Shown here one piece after another: positions 1-9,611 of a DNA stretch of 57,501 bases. Made by a program: the position numbers and the translations under genes. The DNA lies in the NCBI RefSeq assembly GCF_001441615.1, contig NZ_LAXJ01000024.1, positions 1 to 57,501 on the forward strand. Direction: 5' to 3'. Below the pieces are notes generated by a model, which saw nothing but the letters and a program-made list of their open reading frames with translations, did not search any database and was not told the origin of the DNA. Each line of letters opens with the position of its first letter. Positions within the stretch are counted from its first letter, which is position 1. Source of the stretch: Roseovarius atlanticus. Lineage in GTDB: Bacteria; Pseudomonadota; Alphaproteobacteria; Rhodobacterales; Rhodobacteraceae.

Positions 1-1275
1 CCGGCGCAGGTCGCCGGGCCGAACGTCGGAATCACTCACATGCACCGCGTGCAGGTAATCCGACTTGCCCACCATCTGCCCCTCGCGCCGCCCGGCCTTC
101 TCGAACAGCACCCCAACCTCGCGGCCCACCATGGCATCCTGGATGGCCCGCTGCTGCGTGGTGATCAGCGCTTGCAGGCGGTGCAGACGCTCGGTCTTGA
201 CGTCCTCGTCCAGCTGCGCACGCTCGGCCGCCGGAGTGCCGGGGCGTGTGGAATATTTGAACGAATAGGCATAGCCGTAGCGCACCTCCTCGATCAGCGC
301 CATCGTGTCGGCGAAATCGGCCTCGGTCTCTTCGGGAAAGCCCACGATGAAATCCCCCGACAACAGGATATCGGGCCGGGCCGCGCGGATGCGCTCGATC
401 AGCCGGATATAGCTTTCCGCCGTATGGCTGCGGTTCATCCGCTTCAAAATCCGGTCGCTGCCCGACTGTACCGGCAGGTGCAGGTAGGGCATCAGCTTGC
501 CGCACTCCCCGTGTGCGGCGATCAGGTCGTCGCTCATGTCGTTGGGGTGGCTGGTGGTGAACCGGATGCGCTCCAGCCCGTCCACCTTGTCCAGCTCCCA
601 GATCAGCTGCGCCAGCGACCAGTCGCGCCCGTCGGGCCCCGCCCCGTGATACGCATTCACGTTCTGCCCCAGCAGGGTGATCTCGCGCACGCCCCGCTCC
701 ACCAGTTCCTTGGCTTCGTCCACGATGCGGGCCACCGGACGGCTCACCTCGGCCCCACGGGTATAGGGCACCACGCAGAACGCACAGAACTTGTCGCAGC
801 CCTCCTGCACGGTCAGGAACGCGGTCGGGCCGCGCCTGGCCTTGCCACCGCGCTTGCGCAGCGTCTCGAACTTGTCATCCAGCGGAAACTGCGTATCCAG
901 CGCCTTGGCCCCGCCCCGCGCCTTGGCCTCGAGCTGCGGCAGGTTGTGATAGCTTTGCGGCCCCACCACGAGGTCCACCATCGGCTGACGGCGCATGATC
1001 TCTTCGCCCTCGGCCTGGGCGACACAGCCCGCCACGCCGATCTTCAGGTCCGGCTTGGCGTCCTTCAGCCCCTTGAACCGGCCCAGTTCGGAATACACCT
1101 TCTCGGCGGCTTTCTCGCGTATGTGACAGGTGTTGAGCAGAATCATGTCCGCGTCGTCGGGCGTGTCCGTCTCGACATAGCCCGCGCCGCCCATGGCCTC
1201 GGCCATGCGCTCGCTGTCATAGACGTTCATCTGGCACCCGTAGGTCTTGATGTATAGCTTTTTCGTCTCGGACAT
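1..1275 (-). CDS. miaB: tRNA-2-methylthio-N6-dimethylallyladenosine synthase MiaB (3' end cut by window)
   Basis: Radical-SAM methylthiotransferase that adds a methylthio group to i6A37 of tRNAs reading UNN codons. The start ATG is at 1275 and the frame is open to base 1, giving 425 codons; family members are about 440-470 residues, so only the C-terminal end is missing. The N-terminus ([17 protein letters not shown]) and the following [13 protein letters not shown] stretch are the UPF0004 domain with its first two cluster cysteines. The last visible residues ([12 protein letters not shown]) belong to the TRAM domain. It is the leftmost minus-strand gene and no partner gene is visible. Identification is secure from the N-terminal motifs; the missing end cannot be judged. 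Confidence 0.93.
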   Translation of the reverse strand, partial: MSETKKLYIKTYGCQMNVYDSERMAEAMGGAGYVETDTPDDADMILLNTCHIREKAAEKVYSELGRFKGLKDAKPDLKIGVAGCVAQAEGEEIMRRQPMVDLVVGPQSYHNLPQLEAKARGGAKALDTQFPLDDKFETLRKRGGKARRGPTAFLTVQEGCDKFCAFCVVPYTRGAEVSRPVARIVDEAKELVERGVREITLLGQNVNAYHGAGPDGRDWSLAQLIWELDKVDGLERIRFTTSHPNDMSDDLIAAHGECGKLMPYLHLPVQSGSDRILKRMNRSHTAESYIRLIERIRAARPDILLSGDFIVGFPEETEADFADTMALIEEVRYGYAYSFKYSTRPGTPAAERAQLDEDVKTERLHRLQALITTQQRAIQDAMVGREVGVLFEKAGRREGQMVGKSDYLHAVHVSDSDVRPGDLRR

Positions 1276-1383
1276 GGCCACACCCTGCTTCTCAAGCGGT
1301 TTCAAGGCGCCTGCCTACACCACCTGCGGCCCGACTTGCAATGCGCCGCGAATTGCGGAATTTTACCGGCGCAGCCCCGAAGG

Positions 1384-2259
1384 ATGACGATGCAATATCA
1401 CAGCCTCTCCGCCTTTCTCGACAGTTCCGCCGCGGCGCTGGCCAAGGGCCCCGTCGCCATGATCTTCGTCGAGGATCAGGTCGAGGTCGACAGCGCCATC
1501 CGGCACCATCTCGACACCGGGTTCGCCTCGGTGCTGGTGCTCATGCCCCCCGCGTTCTCCCTCGCGCCCGACGTGGCCGACCGGGTCGAGCGGATCGGCT
1601 ATGACATCGCGGCGGGCGACAGTTTCGTCGAGGCGGTGAACCGCGTGATCGAGGCCGCGCCGGGTCTTTGGCTCTATTACTGCTTCAACGCCGAGTACCT
1701 GTTCTTTCCCTTCTGCGAGACCCGCACCGTGGGCGAGATGCTGGCCTTTCACACCGAGGAACGGCGCGACGCCATGCTGACCTACGTGGTCGATCTCTAC
1801 GCCGGCGACCTCGACCTGCACCGCGACGCCGTCTCGCTGGAGGATGCGCATCTCGACCGTTCCGGCTATTACGCGCTGGCGCGCAACGATCCCGACAACC
1901 ACAACCACCCGCGCGAACGGCAGCTCGATTTCTTCGGCGGCCTGCGCTGGCGATACGAGGAACATATTCCCCCCGAACGCCGCAAGATCGACCGCATCGC
2001 GCTTTTCCGGGCCAAACCGGGCCTGCGCCTGCGCCCCGACCACACGTTCAATGACGAAGAATACAACACCTACGCCTGCCCGTGGCACCACAACCTGACG
2101 GCCACGGTCGCGTCCTTCCGGACCGCCAAGGCGCTCAAGCGCAATCCCGGCTCGACTTTCGATATCCACACGTTCAAATGGCACAATTCCGCGCCCTTCG
2201 AATGGCATTCGCGGCAATTGCTGGACCTGGGCCTGATGGAACCCGGCCAGTGGTTTTAA
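1384..2259 (+). CDS. Conserved hypothetical protein, possibly glycosyltransferase-like
   Basis: About 291 residues, soluble, no signal peptide. I do not recognise a named family. The second half is rich in aromatic residues and histidines (for example DFFGGLRWRYEEH, then WHHNLTATVASF and HTFKWHNSAPFEWHSRQL), which looks like an enzyme core rather than a structural protein. The first half resembles a Rossmann-like N-terminal part of a glycosyltransferase, but this is only an impression. Two ATGs are possible, 1384 and 1390; the AGGA at 1381-1384 is better spaced for 1390. It is divergent from miaB and stands alone. It is a real gene by codon structure and length. Confidence 0.7.
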   Translation: MTMQYHSLSAFLDSSAAALAKGPVAMIFVEDQVEVDSAIRHHLDTGFASVLVLMPPAFSLAPDVADRVERIGYDIAAGDSFVEAVNRVIEAAPGLWLYYCFNAEYLFFPFCETRTVGEMLAFHTEERRDAMLTYVVDLYAGDLDLHRDAVSLEDAHLDRSGYYALARNDPDNHNHPRERQLDFFGGLRWRYEEHIPPERRKIDRIALFRAKPGLRLRPDHTFNDEEYNTYACPWHHNLTATVASFRTAKALKRNPGSTFDIHTFKWHNSAPFEWHSRQLLDLGLMEPGQWF

Positions 2260-2266
2260 GGCGCGC

Positions 2267-2872
2267 CTAGCGCGACGCCCGCCGCCGCGCCGCCCAGATG
2301 CGCAAGTCCCAGATCACTTTTACTGTCGCGCCCAGCGCCAGCGCGAACAGCGCGTATTTGCTCAGCGTCTCCATCGTGCCCTGAATAAGCACCGCGTGCA
2401 GACCCGTGCCCGCGACGATCAGCACCGCCAGCGCCGTATGCGCCCGCCGCCACGTCATGGGCCGCATCCCCAGCCGCTTGCGCAGCACCGCCAGCGCGGC
2501 CGTGGCAAAGATCAGCCACATCACCAGCACACCCCAGACCGAGAACGGCGTGGGCGAGCGCAACAGCAGCGCGTCCACCACGTCCGGCGGGCTGGTCAGC
2601 CACAGGCCGCCCACGTGCAGCACCACCAGCGCCACGATCCCCGCACCGACCCAGCGATGCACCCGCCGCCCCTTCAGCGCGGGCAGTCCGGGCAGGTAGC
2701 CCCCAGCCAAAAGCGGCTGCAACAGCATCAGTGCAAAGCCCACGATCCCGGCGAACCCGGCCACGATATAGACGGGTTGCCGCCATTGCAGCAGCGGGCT
2801 GAACCCCGCCGCCGCCACCGGCACAAGAAGGGCGGCGCAAACCGCCGCCCATATCATACTCTTTCGCATCAT
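2267..2872 (-). CDS. Ferric reductase-like transmembrane protein
   Basis: A membrane protein of about 201 residues with roughly six hydrophobic helices and no soluble flavin or NAD domain. Two His pairs lie in helices about 14 residues apart (HRWVGAGIVALVVLH and HTALAVLIVAGTGLH), the usual bis-haem spacing of ferric reductase / YedZ-like membrane domains. It probably passes electrons across the membrane through b haems. Starts at 2869 and 2872 are both possible (tandem ATG). It begins 7 bases after the stop of the intradiol-dioxygenase-like gene, so the two are cotranscribed and may act together, which is inference. Confidence 0.72.
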   Translation of the reverse strand: MMRKSMIWAAVCAALLVPVAAAGFSPLLQWRQPVYIVAGFAGIVGFALMLLQPLLAGGYLPGLPALKGRRVHRWVGAGIVALVVLHVGGLWLTSPPDVVDALLLRSPTPFSVWGVLVMWLIFATAALAVLRKRLGMRPMTWRRAHTALAVLIVAGTGLHAVLIQGTMETLSKYALFALALGATVKVIWDLRIWAARRRASR

Positions 2873-2879
2873 CGGAACT

Positions 2880-3380
2880 TTACGCCGGAACCAGCGCGAA
2901 CTCCACGTCAAGCGAGGTCTCGGACGGGCTCGACATCACCGGGCGCAGGAACACGGTCTTGAATCCGCCATCGTCATACTCGGCGTCATAGGCCAAATGC
3001 CCATGCGGCTGGCCGAAGGCCGGAACGATCTGCGGCATGTCCATTACGAAGCGCCCGTTGCGGTCGGTCAGGGTCGCGCCATGACTTTCCGGGTCGCGTT
3101 CGTGCCCCTCTGTCGTATGCGCCCACATCTGGATGCGGCGGCCTTCCAGCGGCGCACCATCGCCCGCCCGGCGCACCGTCCCGGTCATCGTAAAGCCGCC
3201 ATTGCCGATCCGCTCCACGATCTGCGCGCCGGGGCGGTAATTGTTGGCCCCGCCCGGCATCGTCGGCGTCGGCTGCACGCCCGCCGCCCGCGCCGGAACG
3301 GTCAGGCCGGTGCCCAGCGTCAAGGCGGCCGCGCCGCCGGTCGCGATCAGGCTGCGTCGATTGATCAGTCGGATACTCAT
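2880..3380 (-). CDS. Intradiol ring-cleavage dioxygenase-like protein, Tat-exported
   Basis: 166 residues. The N-terminus has a twin-arginine signal (NRRSLIATGG followed by a hydrophobic stretch and AxA before residue 35), so it is exported folded. The rest matches the beta-sandwich core of catechol/protocatechuate dioxygenases: GTVRRAGDGAPLEGRRIQMW, TDRNGRF and PHGHLAYDAEYDDGGFKTVF near the C-terminus. Family enzymes bind Fe(III) with two Tyr and two His. The PHGH motif and nearby Tyr residues could supply these, but the protein is short and catalytic competence is uncertain. The start at 3380 is supported by an AGGAG about 8 bases upstream. It is coupled to the ferric-reductase-like gene. 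Confidence 0.75.
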   Translation of the reverse strand: MSIRLINRRSLIATGGAAALTLGTGLTVPARAAGVQPTPTMPGGANNYRPGAQIVERIGNGGFTMTGTVRRAGDGAPLEGRRIQMWAHTTEGHERDPESHGATLTDRNGRFVMDMPQIVPAFGQPHGHLAYDAEYDDGGFKTVFLRPVMSSPSETSLDVEFALVPA

Positions 3381-3571
3381 ATCGGTCTCTCCTGTCAGGT
3401 CGGGGGCGCAGGCTGCCACCACGTGCGCGCCATGCGCCATCGTACGCCTTTCAAGATAACGCCAATCCGGCGCTGGCAAACCACCCTCACGCCACCGTGA
3501 CCGCGCGATTTCGTCCCGGTCGGCAAGGTTCGGCCCAGCCGCCGCCCACGGCGCGGCACCGCCGCTTGGCG

Positions 3572-4003
3572 TCATGCCTTCTGCCCGGCCCACTCCGGCA
3601 ACGGAAACACCATGTCGTACAGCCAGTTAAAGCCCAGCGCATAGATCATGTAAAACAGGGCAAACGACAGGTCCATCACCAGCGCGTGCCACAGCGACAC
3701 CTGCAAATACCACGCGATGAAGGGCATCAGCACCACCAAAAGCCCCACCTCGAACAGGCCCGCATGAACGACGCGCATCATCGCGGTCTTGCGGGTCGAT
3801 CCTGTCCGGCGCTGCAACACCAGGTCAAAGCCGAAATTGAACACCATGTTCCAAAGCGTGGCCAGGGTCGCGCTGACCAGCCCCACCACCCCGATATCAT
3901 GCATCGGCACGCCAAAGGCCACAGCCCCCAGCGGCACGATCAGGATCAGGGCGATGATTTCAAAACTCAGCGCATGGCGCAGACGGTCGAACGGGGATCT
4001 CAT
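3572..4003 (-). CDS. PACE-family (bacterial transmembrane pair) efflux protein
   Basis: 143 residues made of two similar halves, each with two membrane helices. The first half carries FEIIALILIVPLGAVAFGV and WNMVFNFGFDL, the second AGLFEVGLLVVLMPFIAWYL and FYMIYALGFNWLYDMVFP. The internal repeat and the W-N/F-N-x-x-(Y/F)-D motif at the end of each second helix are the signature of the BTP domain of proton-coupled biocide exporters related to AceI. The substrate cannot be predicted. The start at 4003 is preceded by GGGAGG. It stands alone. Confidence 0.85.
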   Translation of the reverse strand: MRSPFDRLRHALSFEIIALILIVPLGAVAFGVPMHDIGVVGLVSATLATLWNMVFNFGFDLVLQRRTGSTRKTAMMRVVHAGLFEVGLLVVLMPFIAWYLQVSLWHALVMDLSFALFYMIYALGFNWLYDMVFPLPEWAGQKA

Positions 4004-4174
4004 AGAACCCTCCCACATCAAACCGGGCCGTCCCGGATGCAAGCAACCCGACTGGGGAGGTCGTCCTCTGTGATCTCAGATGATGCGGCACCGCGCCGCT
4101 TTCAAGCGACACTGCCTGGATAAAAAAGGATGTGGCCGAAAAGGCACCACCGGCACGCCGCCCGGCGCGCCCGG

Positions 4175-4480
4175 TTACTGCCGCAGGTTCAACAGCGCAC
4201 GCGTGATCGCGTTATGCTCGTGGTTGCTGCCGATGCCGCCGCCCAGGTCACCCATCGCCGTCAGATAGCTGCTGCCGGTCTCGGTGCTTTCCAGCCAGTC
4301 GACGCCATAAGCATAGGTCTCCTGCATCCGGTCGTGCATCCCGGGGTAAAGCGCCCGCTCCTGCCAGACCGCCGTCATGCACAGCCCCATCAGGCAAACC
4401 TGAACGCCACGCGCCCACTTGCGGGCGGTCTTGCCCTTGGTCCGGCGTTTTTCGAGGCGTACCTCTTGGGGAGAGCGCAT
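4175..4480 (-). CDS. Small conserved membrane-anchored hypothetical protein
   Basis: 101 residues: a strongly basic N-terminal third (EVRLEKRRTKGKTARKW), one hydrophobic segment (VQVCLMGLCMTAVW), then an acidic and Gly-rich tail. The layout suggests an inner-membrane protein with a cytoplasmic basic N-terminus. I do not recognise the family. It lies about 100 bases downstream of fabI on the same strand and may be read through from the fab genes. The start is uncertain (4480 or 4495). Confidence 0.55.
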   Translation of the reverse strand: MRSPQEVRLEKRRTKGKTARKWARGVQVCLMGLCMTAVWQERALYPGMHDRMQETYAYGVDWLESTETGSSYLTAMGDLGGGIGSNHEHNAITRALLNLRQ

Positions 4481-4581
4481 GAAGGTCATGCGCACACAGT
4501 CCCCGAATCCCGTGGCGATAATGTGGCAACACCCGGACCAAACCGGGACATCTTAAGGTATAGTCGACTGCGGCCGCGCCC

Positions 4582-5373
4582 CTAGAGGTTTTCGGGCTGC
4601 GGCATCCCCAGCACGTGATAGCCACCATCGACCTTGATCACCTCGCCGGTGGTGCAGGCGCCCGCCGGGCTCGCCAGGTACACCGCCGTGCCCCCGATCG
4701 CCTCCAGCGTGGCATTGGCCCGCATCGGCGCGTTTTCCTCGGTGTGCCGAAAGGTCCGTCGCGCCCCGCCGATGGCCGCGCCCGCCAGCGTCTTCATCGG
4801 GCCGGGGCTGATCGCGTTGACGCGGATCTTGTCGGGACCCAGGTCATTGGCCAGGTACCGCGTCGTCGCCTCCAGCGCCGCCTTGGCCACGCCCATCACG
4901 TTATAGTTCGGCACCACCCGGTTCGACCCCTGGTAGGTCAGGGTCAGCATCGTGCCGCCCTTTTCCTTCATCATCGGATAGGCGCGGCGCGCCACCTCGA
5001 TGAAGGAATAGACCGAGATATCCATGGAATGCTTGAAATTCGTCCGGCTGGTGTTCAGGAACCGGCCCGACAGTTCGGACTTGTCGGAATAGGCGATGGC
5101 GTGCACCACGAAATCGATCGTGGGCCACGTCTCGGCGAGCGTGGCAAAGGCCGCGTCCAGCGACTCGTCTTTCGTGACGTCCACGTCCATCAGCAGGTTC
5201 GACCCCAGCGAATTGGCCAGCGGCTCGACCCGCTTGGCAAACGCCTCGCCCTGGTAGGAAAACGCCAGCTCCGCTCCCGCCGCGTGCATCGCCTTGGCAA
5301 TGCCCCACGCGATCGAGCGGTCGTTGGCCACGCCCATGATCAGGCCACGCTGTCCTTGCATTGACTGTGTCAT
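4582..5373 (-). CDS. fabI: Enoyl-[acyl-carrier-protein] reductase (NADH) FabI
   Basis: 263-residue short-chain-dehydrogenase fold enzyme for the last step of the fatty acid elongation cycle. It has the FabI-type nucleotide motif (GLIMGVANDRSIAWGIA), the catalytic Y-x6-K (YNVMGVAKAALE) and the typical ending of the NAD region (RVNAISPGPMKTLA). It starts 7 bases after the stop of fabB, so the two are translated from one message. This is the FabI class rather than FabK, FabL or FabV. Confidence 0.95.
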   Translation of the reverse strand: MTQSMQGQRGLIMGVANDRSIAWGIAKAMHAAGAELAFSYQGEAFAKRVEPLANSLGSNLLMDVDVTKDESLDAAFATLAETWPTIDFVVHAIAYSDKSELSGRFLNTSRTNFKHSMDISVYSFIEVARRAYPMMKEKGGTMLTLTYQGSNRVVPNYNVMGVAKAALEATTRYLANDLGPDKIRVNAISPGPMKTLAGAAIGGARRTFRHTEENAPMRANATLEAIGGTAVYLASPAGACTTGEVIKVDGGYHVLGMPQPENL

Positions 5374-5380
5374 GGCCGTC

Positions 5381-6610
5381 CTATCCGTCGAACCGGCTCA
5401 GCAGCATCGAGCCATTCGTGCCGCCGAAACCGAAAGAGTTGGTCATCACCGTATCAAGCCCGGCATCGTCCACCCGCGCCGTGGCAATCTCGCCCTCGTG
5501 GATCGCGGGGTCCAGCGTCTCGACATTGATCGACGGGATGATGAAATCGTGGTGCAGGGCCAGCAGGCAATAGATCGCCTCCTGCGCGCCCGTGGCCCCC
5601 TGGCTGTGGCCGGTCATCGACTTGGTGGAACTGATCGGGGGCACATTGCCTTCGCCGAAAATGCGCCGCACCGCCTCGACCTCGCCCGCATCGCCTACGG
5701 GCGTGCTTGTGCCATGCGCGTTGATGTAACCGACGCTGCGATCCTCCGGCAGCGTCTGCAACGCCAGGCGCATCGCCCGCTCGCCGCCCTCGCCCGAGGG
5801 CGCCACCATGTCATGCCCGTCGCTGGTGGCGGCATAGCCCGTCACCTCGGCATAGATCTTGGCGCCCCGCGCCTTCGCGTGCTCCAGCTCTTCCAGCACG
5901 ACAATCCCGCCGCCGCCGGAAATCACGAACCCGTCGCGCCCGGCGTCGAACGCCCGGCTCGCCTTTTCGGGGGTGTCGTTGTACTTCGACGACATCGCGC
6001 CCATCGCATCGAACAGGCACGACAGCGTCCAGTCCAGCTCCTCGCCGCCGCCCGCGAACATGACGTCCTGCTTGCCCATCATGATCTGTTCCGCCGCGTT
6101 GCCGATGCAATGCAGGCTGGTCGAACAGGCCGAGGTGATGGAATAGTTGATGCCCTTGATCTTGAACGCGGTCGACAGGTTGGCGCTGATGGTCGAGGAC
6201 ATGCATTTCGGCACCGCGAACGGCCCGATCCGCTTGGGGCTGCCCTTTTCCAGCACCGTCTGGTGCGCCGCCAGCATGGCCGAGGTCGATGGCCCGCCGG
6301 ACCCCGCCACCAGCCCGGTGCGCGGGTTCACGATCTCGCCCTCGTCCAGCCCGGCATCGGCGATGGCCTGCTGCATGGCGATATGGGCATAGGCCGCACC
6401 CGGCCCCATGAAACGCAGGGTGCGCTTGTCCACATGCTCGGTCACGTCCAGCTTGACGTCCCCGGCGATCTGGCTGCGGAACCCGTGTTCCGCCATCTGC
6501 TCATTGGCGGTGATGCCCGAACGCCCTTCTTTCAAGGCGGCCAGCACCTCCTCGGCATTGTTGCCGATGCTGGAGACGATACCCAGCCCGGTGACGACGA
6601 CGCGACGCAT
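5381..6610 (-). CDS. fabB: Beta-ketoacyl-ACP synthase I FabB
   Basis: 409-residue condensing enzyme that elongates unsaturated acyl chains made by FabA. The catalytic Cys lies in [13 protein letters not shown], the first His in [12 protein letters not shown] and the second in [13 protein letters not shown]. The start ([18 protein letters not shown]) is standard for the family. It leads fabI. In related genomes fabA usually lies directly upstream of fabB; here the two are about 3 kb apart (see findings). Confidence 0.95.
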   Translation of the reverse strand: MRRVVVTGLGIVSSIGNNAEEVLAALKEGRSGITANEQMAEHGFRSQIAGDVKLDVTEHVDKRTLRFMGPGAAYAHIAMQQAIADAGLDEGEIVNPRTGLVAGSGGPSTSAMLAAHQTVLEKGSPKRIGPFAVPKCMSSTISANLSTAFKIKGINYSITSACSTSLHCIGNAAEQIMMGKQDVMFAGGGEELDWTLSCLFDAMGAMSSKYNDTPEKASRAFDAGRDGFVISGGGGIVVLEELEHAKARGAKIYAEVTGYAATSDGHDMVAPSGEGGERAMRLALQTLPEDRSVGYINAHGTSTPVGDAGEVEAVRRIFGEGNVPPISSTKSMTGHSQGATGAQEAIYCLLALHHDFIIPSINVETLDPAIHEGEIATARVDDAGLDTVMTNSFGFGGTNGSMLLSRFDG

Positions 6611-6686
6611 GTTGCCTCCCTACCTGATTGCTCGCGTTGTAGGCCATGCAAGGCGGCGGGTGCAAGATGATTGCCCGTCCGGGCGC

Positions 6687-8093
6687 TTATCCGACCAGCG
6701 AAAAATGCGCCGGTTCGATGCGGATCGACCAGTGAACGCCCTCTTCGGTCACGTGATACCGCGCCTGGGTGCCCAGCATCGACGGCGCCAGCGACGTCAG
6801 CACCGTGCTGCCGAATCCCGGCGCGGTGTCGTCGGGGGGATGGGCCAGGTTGGTTTCCTGCCAGCTCAGGTCCAGCGCATGGCCCTCGGTGTCCTGCGCC
6901 AGCGCCCAGCTCAGGTGCACCACGCCATCCTCGTACGCCAGCGCGCCGTGCTTCATGGCGTTGGTCGCCAACTCGTGCAACGCGATGCCCAGCGTCTGAA
7001 CCGCTTGGGGCATCAGCCGGACATCGGGGCCCGACAATCCCACACGGGCATCGTTCTCGGACGTGAAAGGCCGCAAATGGCCCATCACCAGCGCGCGCAG
7101 ATCCGCGTCTTCCCATTTCCCGGCGACCAGCAGGTCGGTCGACTCCGACAGGGCCGAAATCCGCGCCCCGAACTTGTCGTGAAATTCCTCGATCGTCGCG
7201 GCGCCGCGTGCGGTCTGGCGCTGCACCGCCGACACGATGGTCAGCATGTTCTTGGCCCGGTGAATCACCTCGCGCGACATCAGTTCGCGCGCCTTCTCGG
7301 CGCGGCGCAGCTCGGTGATGTCGCGGTGAATGTTGGAAATCGCCACCACGTCGCCATCCGCACCCCGGATCGGCGCGCAGCTGATCCAGACCTCGCGCGC
7401 AATGCCGTCGCGCCCCACGCGCACCGCCTCGAAATCGTTCAGCCGCCCGGCGATGATCTCGTCGCGGTACCATGTCACGCGCTTCGTCTCGTCCGCCGGG
7501 TAAAGCGTCTCCAAAGATCGTCCGATGATCTCGTCTCCGGCATAGCCATACAGGCGCGCGGCCGCCGGGTTCCAAGACGTGATCCTGCCCTCCAGGTCAT
7601 AGGTCAAGATCGCGTCCGACGTGCCCGCCACCAGCGCGGCCAGCGCGTTGCTGTCCACCGCCGTGCGCTTGAGGGCATCCCGCTCCTGATGGCGCTGGGT
7701 CACGTTGCGGTGCTGGATCGTCAGAAAGGGCTTGCCCTCGCACATCATCCGCGTCGCGGTCAGCTCGAACCAGCGTTTCACCGTGGGGCTGTCACAGGGG
7801 TATTCGCACACGAACGGGTCGCCCGAGCGCAACGTCTGTTCCAGCGAGGTCGCGATCAGGTTCGCCTCCATGCTCGACGCGCCATCCGCCGCGCGGCAGA
7901 TATCGAAATAATTGGTGCCGACATACCCCGACGGCGCACCGCCATTTTCCGCGCCGAACTGCTTCCAGGCGGAATTGGCGGCGACGACCACCCCGTCGCG
8001 ATCCACAATGACGAACTCGTCGGGCAGCGCATCGATGAACTCGGTCACGCCCATCCGGCCGACCGGCCCGAAAGCATCACTGTTGGTTTGCAC
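6687..8093 (-). CDS. PAS-domain HWE-family sensor histidine kinase
   Basis: About 468 residues, soluble. Two PAS domains come first: residues about 15-130 (DALPDEFVIVDRDGVVVAAN) and about 150-265 (SDAILTYDLEGRITSWNPAA). The kinase core follows: phospho-acceptor His in VIHRAKNMLTIVSAVQRQT, N box in GIALHELATNAMKHGAL and a G box in GFGSTVLTSLAPSML. The dimerisation sequence and the W-x-E in LSWQET are HWE-class features. Many such kinases feed the PhyR-NepR-EcfG general stress pathway, and no response regulator is adjacent. The start is a choice: GTG at 8093 has GAGG upstream, while an ATG at 8054 has no ribosome site. It sits inside the fabB/fabA split. Confidence 0.88.
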   Translation of the reverse strand: MQTNSDAFGPVGRMGVTEFIDALPDEFVIVDRDGVVVAANSAWKQFGAENGGAPSGYVGTNYFDICRAADGASSMEANLIATSLEQTLRSGDPFVCEYPCDSPTVKRWFELTATRMMCEGKPFLTIQHRNVTQRHQERDALKRTAVDSNALAALVAGTSDAILTYDLEGRITSWNPAAARLYGYAGDEIIGRSLETLYPADETKRVTWYRDEIIAGRLNDFEAVRVGRDGIAREVWISCAPIRGADGDVVAISNIHRDITELRRAEKARELMSREVIHRAKNMLTIVSAVQRQTARGAATIEEFHDKFGARISALSESTDLLVAGKWEDADLRALVMGHLRPFTSENDARVGLSGPDVRLMPQAVQTLGIALHELATNAMKHGALAYEDGVVHLSWALAQDTEGHALDLSWQETNLAHPPDDTAPGFGSTVLTSLAPSMLGTQARYHVTEEGVHWSIRIEPAHFSLVG

Positions 8094-8384
8094 GCGCTCT
8101 TGCCTCGTCACTCTCTTGCAGTTGCCCAAACACGTGGGAACGTGGTCCCGTTGGTGCAACCTTCGTCAATTGAAGCGGCCTTATCCCAGCGCGACAAGCC
8201 GGCTGCAATAAACTCGTTTAAACGTAGTTAACTTGACGTCACGTAAGCAAAAAATCGCCGAAATGCCGCGAAATCAGTCGCTTAACCGGGCGATTCCCCC
8301 CTACTCGGCGAAAACTTGAGCGGCACCGCCCGTTGTGGCAGCATTTCGGCCAGATCGCGCCCATCGGCGCGATGGACATTGCAA

Positions 8385-9269
8385 ATGACGTTGCGTAACC
8401 CGCCTCCGCCCCGCCAGCCGGGCCTCGACGAGACCACGTTTCTGGTCTGCATCGGGGCGGCCAAATGCGCCACAAGCTGGCTGCACGCCTACCTGTCCGG
8501 CCTGCCCGGCTGCGCCCCCTCGCCGCTGAAAGAGGTGCATTTCTTCGATGCCCGCCACCGCGACCACGCCCTGGGCGACCCCGACGCGCTGGCGCTGGCG
8601 CGGCTGAAATTCCACCTCGACCAGCCTGGCGCGACACCCGACACCCTGAAACGCAGCGCCGCGTTCCGCGCCAGCCTCGACCGGGTGCAGATGATCCACG
8701 ACGACAGCGCCTATTTCCGGCATTTCGCCACTCTGCGCGGCCCCGACACCCGTTGCGTCGCCGACATCACGCCGGGCTACTCCGCTATCGGTCCGGCGGG
8801 GCTTGCCGATATTCGCGAATTTTTCGCCCCTCAAGCCTGCCGCCTGCGCCTTCTGTTCATCATGCGCGACCCGGTCGCCCGCTTCTGGTCGCAGCTGCGC
8901 CACCTGGAACAGATCGCCCCCGACACCCGCGCCACGCAGGACTGGGACAGGGTCCGCCACATGCCCGCCCTTGTCGCGCGGGCCGACTACGCGGGCATCG
9001 TCACCGCGCTCGACGCCACCTTCCCTGCAGGCGACGTGCTCTATCTCTTCTACGAAACCCTCTTCTCCACGACCGCCCAGCGCCGCCTCTGCGCGTTCAT
9101 CGGCATGCCCCATGCGCCCGCCGACGCCGGCACACTGCGCAATGAAACCACGCTAAAGACCCCGCTGCCCCCCGCCGCCCGCGACGCGCTCGCGGCCCAG
9201 CTTGCCCCGCATTACACCTTCTGCCGCGACCGCTTCGGCGCAGAGGTACCCGCCGACTGGCAGAACTGA
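8385..9269 (+). CDS. Sulfotransferase-like protein
   Basis: About 294 residues. The 5'-phosphosulfate loop is visible as IGAAKCATSWLHAYL near residue 25. The 3'-phosphate motif is visible as IMRDPVARFWSQLRH about 160 residues further on, the normal spacing for PAPS-dependent sulfotransferases. ADITPGYS and YETLF also match the family. The acceptor is unknown; bacterial relatives modify glycans or exported polymers. The ATG at 8385 is chosen because the conserved part begins shortly after it. It runs opposite to the surrounding fab genes and belongs to the insert between fabB and fabA. Confidence 0.82.
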   Translation: MTLRNPPPPRQPGLDETTFLVCIGAAKCATSWLHAYLSGLPGCAPSPLKEVHFFDARHRDHALGDPDALALARLKFHLDQPGATPDTLKRSAAFRASLDRVQMIHDDSAYFRHFATLRGPDTRCVADITPGYSAIGPAGLADIREFFAPQACRLRLLFIMRDPVARFWSQLRHLEQIAPDTRATQDWDRVRHMPALVARADYAGIVTALDATFPAGDVLYLFYETLFSTTAQRRLCAFIGMPHAPADAGTLRNETTLKTPLPPAARDALAAQLAPHYTFCRDRFGAEVPADWQN

Positions 9270-9365
9270 CGCCCGAAAAACTTTGAACCGTCCTGCCCCG
9301 CGCGCCGACACATCCCTGTAGAAAACGCGCCGTTTCCCTTTGGCGCCTCAACGGAGGATACCGAC

Positions 9366-9587
9366 ATGCCCGAAGATCTCGCCCCCAGCTTCACCGACGA
9401 CACCCTGCGCGATCCTGCGATCCGGTCCCTGGCCGAACGCATGGCCGACGACATCATCGCCCGCAGCGTCATGCAGTCTTTCGAGCCCAAGGATCAGGAA
9501 ACCGTTCCGATGAAGGATTTCGCCGAGCCCGAATGGGACAGCCTCGTGCCGCCCGACATGACGGACAGCTTCGACTTCCTGCTCTAG
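9366..9587 (+). CDS. Small acidic hypothetical protein
   Basis: 73 residues, strongly acidic, with predicted helices in the first half (DPAIRSLAERMADDIIARSVM) and a C-terminus ending in DSFDFLL. No cysteine, no membrane segment, no family that I recognise. The GGAGG seven bases before the ATG supports translation. It follows the sulfotransferase-like gene by about 100 bases on the same strand. Confidence 0.6.
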   Translation: MPEDLAPSFTDDTLRDPAIRSLAERMADDIIARSVMQSFEPKDQETVPMKDFAEPEWDSLVPPDMTDSFDFLL

Positions 9588-9611
9588 CGGTACACCTTCG
9601 AGGGTCGCGCC

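Noticed and set aside
40..1257. Long + strand open frame opposite miaB
   Set aside because: Mirror frame of a certain gene in GC-rich DNA; composition is His/Arg/Gln-rich and matches nothing.
5294..8231. Long + strand frames opposite fabB and the sensor kinase
   Set aside because: Antisense shadows of genes with clear catalytic motifs.
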